9,084 nucleotides of DNA from Thermoplasmata archaeon (GCA_019594305.1 JAFDTZ010000090.1:1-9084); one strand, 5' to 3'. Positions 1 to 7,621 are shown, counted from the stretch's first letter. The notes: a model not told the origin generated them from the sequence alone. Numbers and translations are program-made.

Positions 1-110
1 ACGGCACTCACTGTTTCAACGCGTCCCACGACGGCCCTGAACTATCGGTTATTAAATTTGATACCGATATGCCGGAAAAGGCATCCAGAGATATTATTTC
101 GGTAGATTAA
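1..110 (+). CDS. C-terminal end of an unidentified protein (partial)
   Basis: An open frame runs from the left edge (first full codon at position 3) to a TAA at 108-110 and encodes the last 35 residues of a protein, ending in ASRDIISVD. The composition is that of an ordinary soluble protein (alternating hydrophobic strand LSVIKF, then acidic residues), and the other two plus frames give either an early stop or a less protein-like product. No family can be recognised from this much. Its stop overlaps the stop of the minus-strand nucleotidyltransferase-fusion gene, so the two genes are convergent with no spacer, which is what one expects if both ends are real. The call rests on reading-frame quality and this arrangement only. 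Confidence 0.5.
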   Translation, partial: GTHCFNASHDGPELSVIKFDTDMPEKASRDIISVD

Positions 111-3100
111 TCAAGGGGGATCTCCCTGGCGGAACCGTAGGGTGAATCTATGTGTGCCGCCCATGAAGTTCTCTTTTCTATGTCCTTATCGGTTATTATA
201 TGGATGTCAAAAAGGTCACCCGATATTTTTTTTGCACGTTCGGAACTTACGTCCATTATCTCCTTTTCGCGTTTTTTGAACCAAGACAGCAATTTATCCC
301 TCTGTACTTCATCACCGTCAAAGTGTATTATAATATCTATGTCACTTCCGGGTCCGGCCGTTCCGTCTTTTGTACTCCCGAGAACGTAGAATGCCTTAAC
401 ACCGTATAATTCCGCATCTAGATCCTGTGCTATCTCTTCCAATTTATCCGACCTCCACTCCCAGTGGTCCGCCGGCTTGATGTAACCCAAGGCCTCGTTC
501 TTCTCACCATCCATAACTACCGACATAGTACAATCTTTATAGAGCTTGGATATCTTGATGACCCTTACTATCCCTTCCATTTCTTCTCGATTGGGCAGTA
601 TATCCGATAGATGATTGGGTGACTTTTTTAGGAATCTTTCGTTGAATAAAGTCTCAGAATTATCCGGGTACAAAGGCAGGTACTTGATATCCGCTTCTAC
701 AAGGTCTTGGAAAAAATGTGTTCCGAAGGATAGTTCAGGTACATATCCACCTTTCTCCCTGGCTATCTCCACGAGTAGCGATGTGTTGTTTATATCCCGG
801 TATACCACCGGGACACCTAATTTGATGTCGCCCCTGCTGCCCCAGCGCCCGGGACCCATAAGTATGAAACGTCTATTGGGTAATTTACTATTCAATTCGC
901 TGACTACCTTCGCTACCTTATACATGTCCTCCCTTCGTTCCAAGGCTTCGTAGCCTTGTAGGTCCACATAGACTACATATTCGATATTATCTATGTACCC
1001 CGTGGTAACGTACTTGTTTGCGGAAAATATCTTGTGCTCTTCCGAAGTATCCGTTGGCACGGGTTTTCTCACTATCTCCTTTGATTGGCTCTGAGGACGA
1101 CACTGAAGAACATACAGTTTTTCACCATCTGAGGCGAATTCCACATCCACAGGGATGCCAAGTTTGTCTTCTAATAGATCTATTATCCATCTTATACGAT
1201 TAACGAAATCATTTTTCTCGAACAACTTATCAAAAGTAACTACTAAATCTTCCTCCTTTAGATTGGTTAGATACGATATCGGTGACAGGCCACCGTCCTT
1301 ATATACGGACACAACATCTTTGAAACACGGATAGTCTTCACCGTACTTTCTAAACACTTCAATTGAATCAACCGTTTCGAGTATCCCTTTTTCCATATTG
1401 ATAACGTCCATATATCTTTGAGAATATTTTACACGTTCTTCAGCGGTTGTATTCACTCTTAATTCGGGACGTCTCGGTGAGATAAGTATGGGATAATCGT
1501 TTCCTATACGATCCACTGCTCTGGTACCCAACCCGGTGACCATCCGGACTATACCGTCCTCACGACGTATCCTTGGAGACCATTGGAACTCGTTTCTGCT
1601 GAAGACTACTCCCGCATATGCCGGTAAGTAATAGGGACCTATACGTGTGCCAACTACTTCCTGTATAAGCACACCCATCTCCTCGTTAACATCCAAAAGA
1701 CCTCTCTCTCTACGATATTCTATTGGATCCGGTGCCAATGTAGATGCATAAACTTCACCTATGGCGTTCATAAGTTCACTTAATCTTTCTTCCTCACTGC
1801 CTATATTGGCGATAAAAAGGCTCTTGTATTTTCCTGAAAATGCTGCTCCGAAACTATCCTCGAGCAAGCTCGATGAACGAACGATTATAGGCCTTCCTTC
1901 CAGATCTCTAAGTATCCTCCGGAGTCCTTCGATTATCTCTGCACTGAAGACAGCGCTCTTGAATAAATGTTCCAGTATGGGCATTTCCTGCTGTATCTCT
2001 TCAGGTTCGAGGTATTTGAGATGGAGTACCTCGTCAAGGTCGTTGTACTGGATAAGATCCATCATCGTGTCGGATGTTAGATACCAACTCTTTGGAAATG
2101 ATATCCAATCCGTATCCTCTTCAACGGGAAGTTCTAATTGAATGATGTTCTTAGCTAGGAAAAGACCGGATGACTTACCGCCTAGCTTTCCTGCACCCTG
2201 TGCCGGCCCGATTACCCGTTTCAAAAGTGGAATAAAACTATCTATTGTGATAAACTTTTTTGCTATGTTGATAAATTCCAAACGTTCAGAGAAGAAGCGT
2301 CTAAGAAGTGATGTTCGTATGGCTTTACTATCTTCCGGTGCAAGGGATTTTTCACCACCGAGGTTTTCGTAAAATCTGTTAAGTTCGTCTGTGATATCGA
2401 CGAGTGTAATGCCCGCCCTCTGGGATGCCAGCAGTAGAGGTCTTGCTTTATCTTCTCGTAACCAGCGTTGGAATTGTTCGGATATTTCCTCCGATGAAAG
2501 AGTGTCCCTGGCTATCTCAAAAACTCCTTTCTGTATCCTTTTAAGAGTATCCATGTCCTGTCTAGGATTCGGCATGTTGATTCCACACCACTGCGGTATC
2601 CCCGGACCTCGTTCGATGGGGCAAACGGTCTGCATCAGATCGGTTATCTTCTTGTTCTCGTTACGATAAAGATAGTACACCATCTTCCTGGTGATCCTGA
2701 GTAGCATCCTAGGGTCTGTCCTCATTAGCAGATCGATGATAACCTCCCATTGAGCCTTATCAGTGTTTTCGTGTAAGGTTTTTTTTCTGCCAAGTTCCTG
2801 AAGTGAACTATCCTTCACGCCTCGATCAATCATGTACTTGCCCAGCAGATCGGAAATTGCATGTATCAGTCGTCGTTCGCCCTCTAAAAAAGGCCCTTCA
2901 TCCATCTTCGGTTTCTCTTCGAGATAAGCAACCCGGAGGGTACCGACCGTTTTATTATCCCATTTGATCTTACTCTCCTGTGTCCAAGGAGTATCTTTGT
3001 AATCCTTTGTCTTGAACTCCAAACCGTCTATGATTATCTTAGCTTCGGATATATCCGAATGCTGCCATGCGAGTGGTATTAACTCCACGATACTCTGCAT

Positions 3101-3244
3101 CGCCTCTTTAAAGGGCTTGGATGTATCATGAACCAGATCTGTTATCCCGTAAATACAGTTAAGTTCCTTTACCCTCTCCTTTAAATGATCAACTCTTGAC
3201 GTATTGTCCTTTCTAGTTTCTGCATCCTTATATTTATCGTCCAT
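107..3244 (-). CDS. Sensor-like domain + PPDK/PEP-synthase-type ATP-binding domain + nucleotidyltransferase fusion protein
   Basis: Residues are numbered from the longer GTG-start reading (1056 aa). Residues 31-152 form a GAF/PAS-like sensor region with the LKERVKELN linker helix often found before such domains in signalling proteins. Residues 175-345 are mostly helical. Residues 355-730 match the PPDK N-terminal ATP-binding domain: glycine loop GAGKLGGKSSG (361-371, K368), IVRSS (465-469, R467), VDVEF (710-714) and LQCR (724-727). Residues 745-870 are a module shared with the upstream gene (GPGRWGS 808-814, FGTHFFQDLV 851-860). Residues 960-1035 are a pol-beta-type nucleotidyltransferase: GS at 967-968, SDID with D979 and D981, and probable third acid D1024. 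The phosphohistidine and PEP-binding domains of true PEP synthase are absent. ATG at 3244 is preferred because GGCGGTAAT, close to the anti-SD complement GGAGGTGAT, precedes it; the alternative GTG is at 3277. Last gene of the GDH operon; substrate unknown. Confidence 0.9.
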   Translation of the reverse strand: MDDKYKDAETRKDNTSRVDHLKERVKELNCIYGITDLVHDTSKPFKEAMQSIVELIPLAWQHSDISEAKIIIDGLEFKTKDYKDTPWTQESKIKWDNKTVGTLRVAYLEEKPKMDEGPFLEGERRLIHAISDLLGKYMIDRGVKDSSLQELGRKKTLHENTDKAQWEVIIDLLMRTDPRMLLRITRKMVYYLYRNENKKITDLMQTVCPIERGPGIPQWCGINMPNPRQDMDTLKRIQKGVFEIARDTLSSEEISEQFQRWLREDKARPLLLASQRAGITLVDITDELNRFYENLGGEKSLAPEDSKAIRTSLLRRFFSERLEFINIAKKFITIDSFIPLLKRVIGPAQGAGKLGGKSSGLFLAKNIIQLELPVEEDTDWISFPKSWYLTSDTMMDLIQYNDLDEVLHLKYLEPEEIQQEMPILEHLFKSAVFSAEIIEGLRRILRDLEGRPIIVRSSSLLEDSFGAAFSGKYKSLFIANIGSEEERLSELMNAIGEVYASTLAPDPIEYRRERGLLDVNEEMGVLIQEVVGTRIGPYYLPAYAGVVFSRNEFQWSPRIRREDGIVRMVTGLGTRAVDRIGNDYPILISPRRPELRVNTTAEERVKYSQRYMDVINMEKGILETVDSIEVFRKYGEDYPCFKDVVSVYKDGGLSPISYLTNLKEEDLVVTFDKLFEKNDFVNRIRWIIDLLEDKLGIPVDVEFASDGEKLYVLQCRPQSQSKEIVRKPVPTDTSEEHKIFSANKYVTTGYIDNIEYVVYVDLQGYEALERREDMYKVAKVVSELNSKLPNRRFILMGPGRWGSRGDIKLGVPVVYRDINNTSLLVEIAREKGGYVPELSFGTHFFQDLVEADIKYLPLYPDNSETLFNERFLKKSPNHLSDILPNREEMEGIVRVIKISKLYKDCTMSVVMDGEKNEALGYIKPADHWEWRSDKLEEIAQDLDAELYGVKAFYVLGSTKDGTAGPGSDIDIIIHFDGDEVQRDKLLSWFKKREKEIMDVSSERAKKISGDLFDIHIITDKDIEKRTSWAAHIDSPYGSAREIPLD

Positions 3245-3248
3245 TATT

Positions 3249-3254
3249 ACCGCC
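3249..3254 (-). promoter_or_regulatory. Ribosome binding site deciding the ATG at 3244
   Basis: On the minus strand GGCGGT sits 4 nt before ATG 3244-3242. Extended to GGCGGTAAT it matches 7 of 9 positions of GGAGGTGAT, the complement of the 16S 3' end visible at 8850-8861 in this same window. The upstream in-frame GTG at 3277 has no comparable site, so translation more likely begins at the ATG and the 11 extra residues of the longer reading are probably leader. Confidence 0.5.
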
Positions 3255-3266
3255 AATATCTTAGTT

Positions 3267-3280
3267 ATTGTAATCACATA
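3267..3280 (-). promoter_or_regulatory. Possible operator shared with the regulator gene
   Basis: TATGTGATTACAAT on the minus strand, 22 nt ahead of the preferred ATG, matches 13 of 14 bases of TATGTGATAACAAT at 8722-8735, which sits over the start of the Lrp-like regulator gene. The core TGTnATnACA is an imperfect dyad. A site shared by two gene starts and placed near a regulator gene suggests an operator, but only two copies are seen and the binding protein is inferred. Confidence 0.3.
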
Positions 3281-3307
3281 CCAAGACTGTGAATATCAGT
3301 TTTTTGG

Positions 3308-3320
3308 CTATTTTTTAAAG
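3308..3320 (-). promoter_or_regulatory. Weak internal TATA-like element
   Basis: The last codons of the receiver protein read CTTTAAAAAATAG on the minus strand, an A/T-rich stretch resembling an archaeal TATA box. A start about 25 nt downstream would fall near 3289 and give a leader of roughly 45 nt before the ATG at 3244, containing both the shared motif and the ribosome binding site. It could let the last gene be expressed apart from the operon. The lysine codons alone could explain the sequence, so confidence is low. Confidence 0.22.
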
Positions 3321-6298
3321 ATTACCCCTTTTCCACTCCTACCATCGAGCCTTACCTCTAAGGGTTCTTTGACCCGAACGTGTCTAACATGATCCTTTTC
3401 TTCCACCAACTCCTGCCCCTCAAGCCATTTCCAGTCTATCATCTCCTTCTTCTCCAGTAGCAGGTATCCCGTATCAGACGATACCATATCATGGAAGAAA
3501 TGCGAGCCCTGGGAAGGTTCTATCGACCGTCCTGAAAGTGGGGTTTCCACTATCACGGAAGCACCAACGATATCGCTCCAATTCACCGGAATACCCATCC
3601 AGCTATCCGACGAACCCCACCGACCGGGACCGATTAGTAAAAAAGGCCTTTCTTTGTCCATCAGTTTATTGTTTATGTCCCTTACCTCTCGTACCATCAT
3701 TGGACTTTTTGATATATCGAATGTATCGGACATGACGTAAACGATATCCGTTATATCTTGTTTCACACCATCACCCAACGCACGATCGCTGTAACATAGT
3801 ATCTTATCTTTCTCAATGTCCTGGAGTTCGATATCGGTGGAACCATGGGTTACGTTTACCAATCGTCGCACCTGAAGAACGTACATCTCTGCTTTACGGC
3901 ATTTACGTTCTACATTAACTGCAAACTCTATTTCCACAGGCGAACCCAATGCAAGCTCGGTGATACGTAGCAGTGCACGTATGCCCTTTGCCAGGGGCAG
4001 AGATCCGTGGGCCAGTATAGGGCCAAAATCGATTACCCTGGGACCATCATAACTAATGCCGGGATACAACCGTTCACTTTGGGGTACATAAGTAGATGCG
4101 GTACACCTTAACTCACCGTGTCTCTCGGCTGTTTTCAGATCCAACTTAGATAATGTTTTTTCTTCATCCAGATCTATCATCTTGTATATGGTTTCCAGAT
4201 GCAGTGCATACAGATGTTTTTGAGAATTTTTCAAAAGATCGTCGGTATTGCCAGGGGGGGATGATTTAGGGTGGGCGGGGCAAAAGCGATACGCTAATCC
4301 TCCTTCGACTATGGACTTACCAAGGCCCAGGGCAAGGTAAACTACCCCCTCTTCCGGTGGGCAGCATCCCGAAGGATAGTGATTTATGGACCTAGCAACT
4401 CCTGAGATTGTAGGATAGAATTGATCTTCGTGCCGTTTACCGACCACTTCCTGTATTATGACGGCCATCTTTTCGTCTCCCAATTGCCTTGTGGTTGATT
4501 TTAGGTAAGTACGGGCTTCGCGGAAAAAGGTGGAGGCATAAACGTACTTGATAGCATTGTATATATCCTGAAACCTTAGATTGGTCTCCCAGGACTCGTT
4601 AGGGAGTAAAAGTGACGAATAAACACCTGCGAAAGGCTGAAGAAGAGCATCTTCGAGTACGCCCGACGAACGAACGATGAGAGGTGTTCTGGTTTGTCTT
4701 ACAAAAGACCTTAGATCACCCAGTACCGTAGTAGGTAGTTCTGCCTTCATGAACTTGGCAGCTAAACGTTCATCGGGTAATTCGAGTATATCCTCTCTCA
4801 AAAGGTCGTTCTGCTCTAAGAACCTATCGAAGACCTCCGTGGATAGCACCATTGTTCTGGGTACCGTAATGGTCAATCCGGGTAACATGTGTTCTTCTAG
4901 ATAGGATGATATTATTTTTGAGATGAATGCCAGACCTCTTGCCTTACCTCCTAAGGCCCCACCACCGATCCGACACAGTCCGATATGGGGTCCGAAGGTA
5001 TCCCGTTTATAATCCGAAATCGTGCAGCGGAAGGCGGTATATCTGTAGTCTTCTAGAGTATCCAGCAATCTTTCCCGCATTTTTGCAGGTTTATTGTGTA
5101 ATTCTTGATATATCTCGTAAAATACACTAGCTAGCTCGTACTCCCGTCTGGCATTTAGCCATTCCAGGATTTCAAAGAAATTATCCAGTATATCCTTGGG
5201 TTCTGTATCTACAAATGTGTTTTCAAGTTCCATCAATCCGGTGATCTTAACTCCGGGAGCGCCATTCGACGTTATCTCAAGAACCGTAGGGCCCAAGTTT
5301 TCCCTCAGGAACTTTCGTGTACGACTTACAAGGGACGGTGCATTTTTTGCGACGAACTCCGCATCCTGTGGCAGGGACTCCTTGTCGGCTATATTTTCGG
5401 ATGATTGGATAAGTACCTTTATATCGTTATGATCCCGGCTGATTCTATCTGCCAGCTCGAGTCCGGCCCTGGTATTACCTTTGTTGTCGTGCATATCCGT
5501 TATCACACAAAGAAGTTTATCTTTGTATTGTTGATAGAGTTTTTCTCCTTTGTCAAAGTCTTCCGCGAGTAGCAGTTTGGGTCTCCTTGCAAGTCTGGTC
5601 TCAAGCTGCTCCCTTGTAACATCTTCTCGGAGGATATCCCTTTCTTGCTCGGTTATCTCCTTGTAGATCATGGATACGTACCTAGAATAATATGTCACGG
5701 AATCCTCTATTAGAAGTATATATTTACAGTTCTCTCGGAACCTTTTATTTTTTATCGATAGGTCATCGGCCAGAAAACGTACGATATGTACAAGTGACCT
5801 TCCGTCTCCGTCCCACGTGAAGAACCAATCCAAACTATCGTCGTCCTCTTTCTTTAGTTTTTGTATCTCGATCGGATCTACACCGATGAAAACAACCAGC
5901 ACATCGGTGTTAACCTTTTTGAGCTGAGATGCTGTTTCATGAATATCCTTGTTGGATAGGCTGTTAAAGATCAATATGATCTCAGGTTTCTTTAACTTAC
6001 TGTATTCCATGGCATCCTGCGGACTTTCCACGTGTGATACCTTGGGTGTGTTCATTTGTCCGTGGGGAGAGAATGATTCATTGAACAATCTGTACAAACG
6101 CCCTTCCTCTTCTATCTGGAAGAAGTTGAAGTCCGAGGCTACGAAGAGTACTTCTCTCAGAAAGGACCTGTCTAATGCAGTTTCCGAGCTGGTAGCTTGC
6201 TTTGGTTCGATACCGATTATATCTGAAATTGTTTTCCTTATTTCATGGTCGCGGTTTCCCATATCTGATTCATATCCATCCCCGCATACGGCATGCAT
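3308..6298 (-). CDS. Tandem receiver-domain + PPDK/PEP-synthase-type ATP-binding domain protein
   Basis: 996 aa from ATG 6298. Residues 48-180 are a degenerate receiver-like domain: an Asn (N112) occupies the expected phospho-acceptor position. Residues 191-335 are a second receiver with the full residue set: acidic pair E198/D199, acceptor D268 (VITDM), S299/S300 (IQSS) and K318 (VAKN). A helical linker leads to a PPDK-type ATP-binding domain at 441-812: IGGGALGGKARG (444-455, K452), IVRSS (541-545, R543), VEIEF (788-792) and LQVR (808-811). Residues 825-950 are the module shared with the downstream gene (GPGRWGS 890-896, GSHFFHDMV 931-939). No phosphohistidine domain and no PEP/pyruvate barrel follow, so a plain 'PEP synthase' label would mislead. 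The longest reading overlaps the GDH gene by 29 nt. An ATG at 6262 (M13) lies 7 nt past the GDH stop and is an equally credible start. Probably cytoplasmic; target unknown. Confidence 0.9.
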   Translation of the reverse strand: MHAVCGDGYESDMGNRDHEIRKTISDIIGIEPKQATSSETALDRSFLREVLFVASDFNFFQIEEEGRLYRLFNESFSPHGQMNTPKVSHVESPQDAMEYSKLKKPEIILIFNSLSNKDIHETASQLKKVNTDVLVVFIGVDPIEIQKLKKEDDDSLDWFFTWDGDGRSLVHIVRFLADDLSIKNKRFRENCKYILLIEDSVTYYSRYVSMIYKEITEQERDILREDVTREQLETRLARRPKLLLAEDFDKGEKLYQQYKDKLLCVITDMHDNKGNTRAGLELADRISRDHNDIKVLIQSSENIADKESLPQDAEFVAKNAPSLVSRTRKFLRENLGPTVLEITSNGAPGVKITGLMELENTFVDTEPKDILDNFFEILEWLNARREYELASVFYEIYQELHNKPAKMRERLLDTLEDYRYTAFRCTISDYKRDTFGPHIGLCRIGGGALGGKARGLAFISKIISSYLEEHMLPGLTITVPRTMVLSTEVFDRFLEQNDLLREDILELPDERLAAKFMKAELPTTVLGDLRSFVRQTRTPLIVRSSGVLEDALLQPFAGVYSSLLLPNESWETNLRFQDIYNAIKYVYASTFFREARTYLKSTTRQLGDEKMAVIIQEVVGKRHEDQFYPTISGVARSINHYPSGCCPPEEGVVYLALGLGKSIVEGGLAYRFCPAHPKSSPPGNTDDLLKNSQKHLYALHLETIYKMIDLDEEKTLSKLDLKTAERHGELRCTASTYVPQSERLYPGISYDGPRVIDFGPILAHGSLPLAKGIRALLRITELALGSPVEIEFAVNVERKCRKAEMYVLQVRRLVNVTHGSTDIELQDIEKDKILCYSDRALGDGVKQDITDIVYVMSDTFDISKSPMMVREVRDINNKLMDKERPFLLIGPGRWGSSDSWMGIPVNWSDIVGASVIVETPLSGRSIEPSQGSHFFHDMVSSDTGYLLLEKKEMIDWKWLEGQELVEEKDHVRHVRVKEPLEVRLDGRSGKGVIFKK

Positions 6299-7556
6299 CT
6301 ACCACTCTGGATATGGCTATCATATAAGCTGCAGCCTGTATCGGTATATTTTTTCTCTTGGCCAGGTCCATGACACCATAGAAGGCCGAAGTCATCTTAT
6401 CGTCCAGCTTGCCTAGAACCTCTTCCTTTGGCCAGTAGTAATTGGTATTGTTCTGTACCTGTTCGAAATAACTGCATACAACACCTCCTGCATTAGCCAG
6501 GAAGTCCGGTATCACCATGATATCTTTACCTTCGAGTACATCCATGGCTTCGGGAGTTATGGGTCCGTTGGCACCGGAAACGATGAGCTTAACCGATGGT
6601 TTGATCCAGTCAACGTTATCACCGGTTATAGCATTCTCAAGGGCCGCCGGGATCAAAATGTTGGCTTCCTGAGCGATCCAATCATCACCCGGTAATCTTT
6701 CATAGCCTAGTTCCTCGGCCTTCTCTTTATCCACACTACCAAACCTGTTTGTAATACCCCTTAGTTCCTCTAAGTCTATACCGTTTTTCCGAATATACGA
6801 ATAAGCCTTACTATCTTCCTGATCCCAACAGGAGACACCAAGTACCTTGCCGCCGTACTCAATGTACAGTTCCGCGGCATGCTGGGCCACGTTTCCGAAA
6901 CCCTGTATCATGGCCGTGGTATCGGATATATCTATGTCCAGTTCTTTCAGCGATTCCCTGAGTATGAACACTACGCCGTAACCCGTGGCTTCGGTTCGAC
7001 CCAATGAACCTCCGTGGCCCACCGGCTTACCGGTTATAGCACCTGGATATTTACCGCCAGCTATATGTTCGTATTCGTCCATCATCCACAGCATATGCTG
7101 TGCTGTTGTCATAACGTCCGGTGCTGGTATGTCTTCCACAGGCCCGATATTCTTGACTATCTGTCGTATCCAGCCACGACATAGTCTTTCCTGTTCCCTT
7201 TCGGATAGATCATGGGGGTCACATATAACCCCGCCCTTTCCCCCACCCAAAGGTATGTCCGCAACTGCACATTTCCATGTCATCCACATAGAGAGTGCGC
7301 GGACAGTATCGGCGGTTTCCTGGGGATGGAATCTGATACCTCCTTTGCACGGACCTCGAGCATCGTTATGCTGTATTCTGTACCCCTGGAATACCTTTAC
7401 CTTGCCGTCATCCATCTTAACTGGAACGGTGAAATGGTATTCCCTCATGGGCGTCCTCAACAATTCCCGTGTACCTTCGTACAATTCCAATTTATCGGCG
7501 ATCCTGTCGAACTGTTCCTGAGCCATCTTATATGCGTTAAATCCTTTTGCAGCCAT
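6270..7556 (-). CDS. gdhA: Glutamate dehydrogenase, NAD(P)-dependent
   Basis: Interconverts L-glutamate and 2-oxoglutarate plus ammonium using NAD(P), in the cytoplasm; usually a homohexamer. The 428-aa length is typical of the family. Visible active-site elements, by comparison with the Clostridium symbiosum enzyme: PCKGGIRFHP (K71, substrate carboxylate), WKCAVADIPLGGGKGG with K95 and catalytic K107, and PAPDVMT with catalytic D147. The nucleotide-binding loop is QGFGNVA (218-224). NAGGVVCSYFE (355-365) and a C-terminus ending RGWI are also family features. After the second dinucleotide-fold strand, VSCWDQEDSKAY replaces the usual shorter VSDSxG-type turn, so NAD versus NADP preference cannot be read with confidence. 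The start ATG at 7556 has only a weak AAGGGG upstream; M11 is a less likely alternative. First gene of an apparent operon with the two large ATP-binding proteins, and its promoter holds an inverted repeat around the TATA box. Confidence 0.97.
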   Translation of the reverse strand: MAAKGFNAYKMAQEQFDRIADKLELYEGTRELLRTPMREYHFTVPVKMDDGKVKVFQGYRIQHNDARGPCKGGIRFHPQETADTVRALSMWMTWKCAVADIPLGGGKGGVICDPHDLSEREQERLCRGWIRQIVKNIGPVEDIPAPDVMTTAQHMLWMMDEYEHIAGGKYPGAITGKPVGHGGSLGRTEATGYGVVFILRESLKELDIDISDTTAMIQGFGNVAQHAAELYIEYGGKVLGVSCWDQEDSKAYSYIRKNGIDLEELRGITNRFGSVDKEKAEELGYERLPGDDWIAQEANILIPAALENAITGDNVDWIKPSVKLIVSGANGPITPEAMDVLEGKDIMVIPDFLANAGGVVCSYFEQVQNNTNYYWPKEEVLGKLDDKMTSAFYGVMDLAKRKNIPIQAAAYMIAISRVVDACRMRGWI

Positions 7557-7594
7557 TTTATTTTCCCCTTATTTTGTAAAAATCAAGAAAAAGT

Positions 7595-7621
7595 AGTTGT
7601 ATAAATACTTGGGTTACAACT
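7595..7621. promoter_or_regulatory. Inverted-repeat operator enclosing the GDH TATA box
   Basis: AGTTGTA (7595-7601) and TACAACT (7615-7621) form a perfect 7-bp inverted repeat separated by 13 bp, with half-site centres 20 bp apart, about two helical turns. The repeat brackets the TATA box, so a bound dimer would block TBP/TFB. The neighbouring Lrp-like regulator is the obvious candidate binder, by inference. TTGGGTT is also repeated directly at 7609-7615 and 7644-7650, one copy lying just upstream of the TATA box in the transcribed direction. Confidence 0.5.
7599..7608 (-). promoter_or_regulatory. TATA box of the GDH operon
   Basis: Minus-strand GTATTTATAC is a good archaeal TATA element. 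Its centre is near 7604, which predicts a transcription start about 25 nt downstream near 7579 and a leader of roughly 20 nt before the GDH ATG at 7556. No other equally convincing element lies between the regulator stop and GDH; a weaker ATATAT stretch is present at 7631-7636. Confidence 0.6.

Noticed and set aside
69..84. Hairpin ATGCC-GGAAAA-GGCAT as a terminator
   Set aside because: Only a 5-bp stem with no T tract after it on either strand, and it lies inside the plus-strand coding frame; archaeal termination does not rely on such hairpins.
1761..2141. 126-codon plus-strand open frame
   Set aside because: Antisense to the ATP-binding domain; Ser/Leu-rich shadow of a conserved coding frame.
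107..6298. Labelling both large genes as PEP synthase or pyruvate phosphate dikinase
   Set aside because: Only the ATP-binding domain is present. I found no phosphohistidine motif (GGxTCHAA-like) and no PEP/pyruvate-binding barrel in either protein.
5949..6416. 155-codon plus-strand open frame
   Set aside because: Antisense to the receiver protein start and the GDH end; no domain motif, no promoter or ribosome binding site of its own.
6985..7521. 178-codon plus-strand open frame
   Set aside because: It is antisense to the catalytic part of glutamate dehydrogenase, is rich in Ser/Pro/Cys without a recognisable fold, and the sense frame is strongly conserved.
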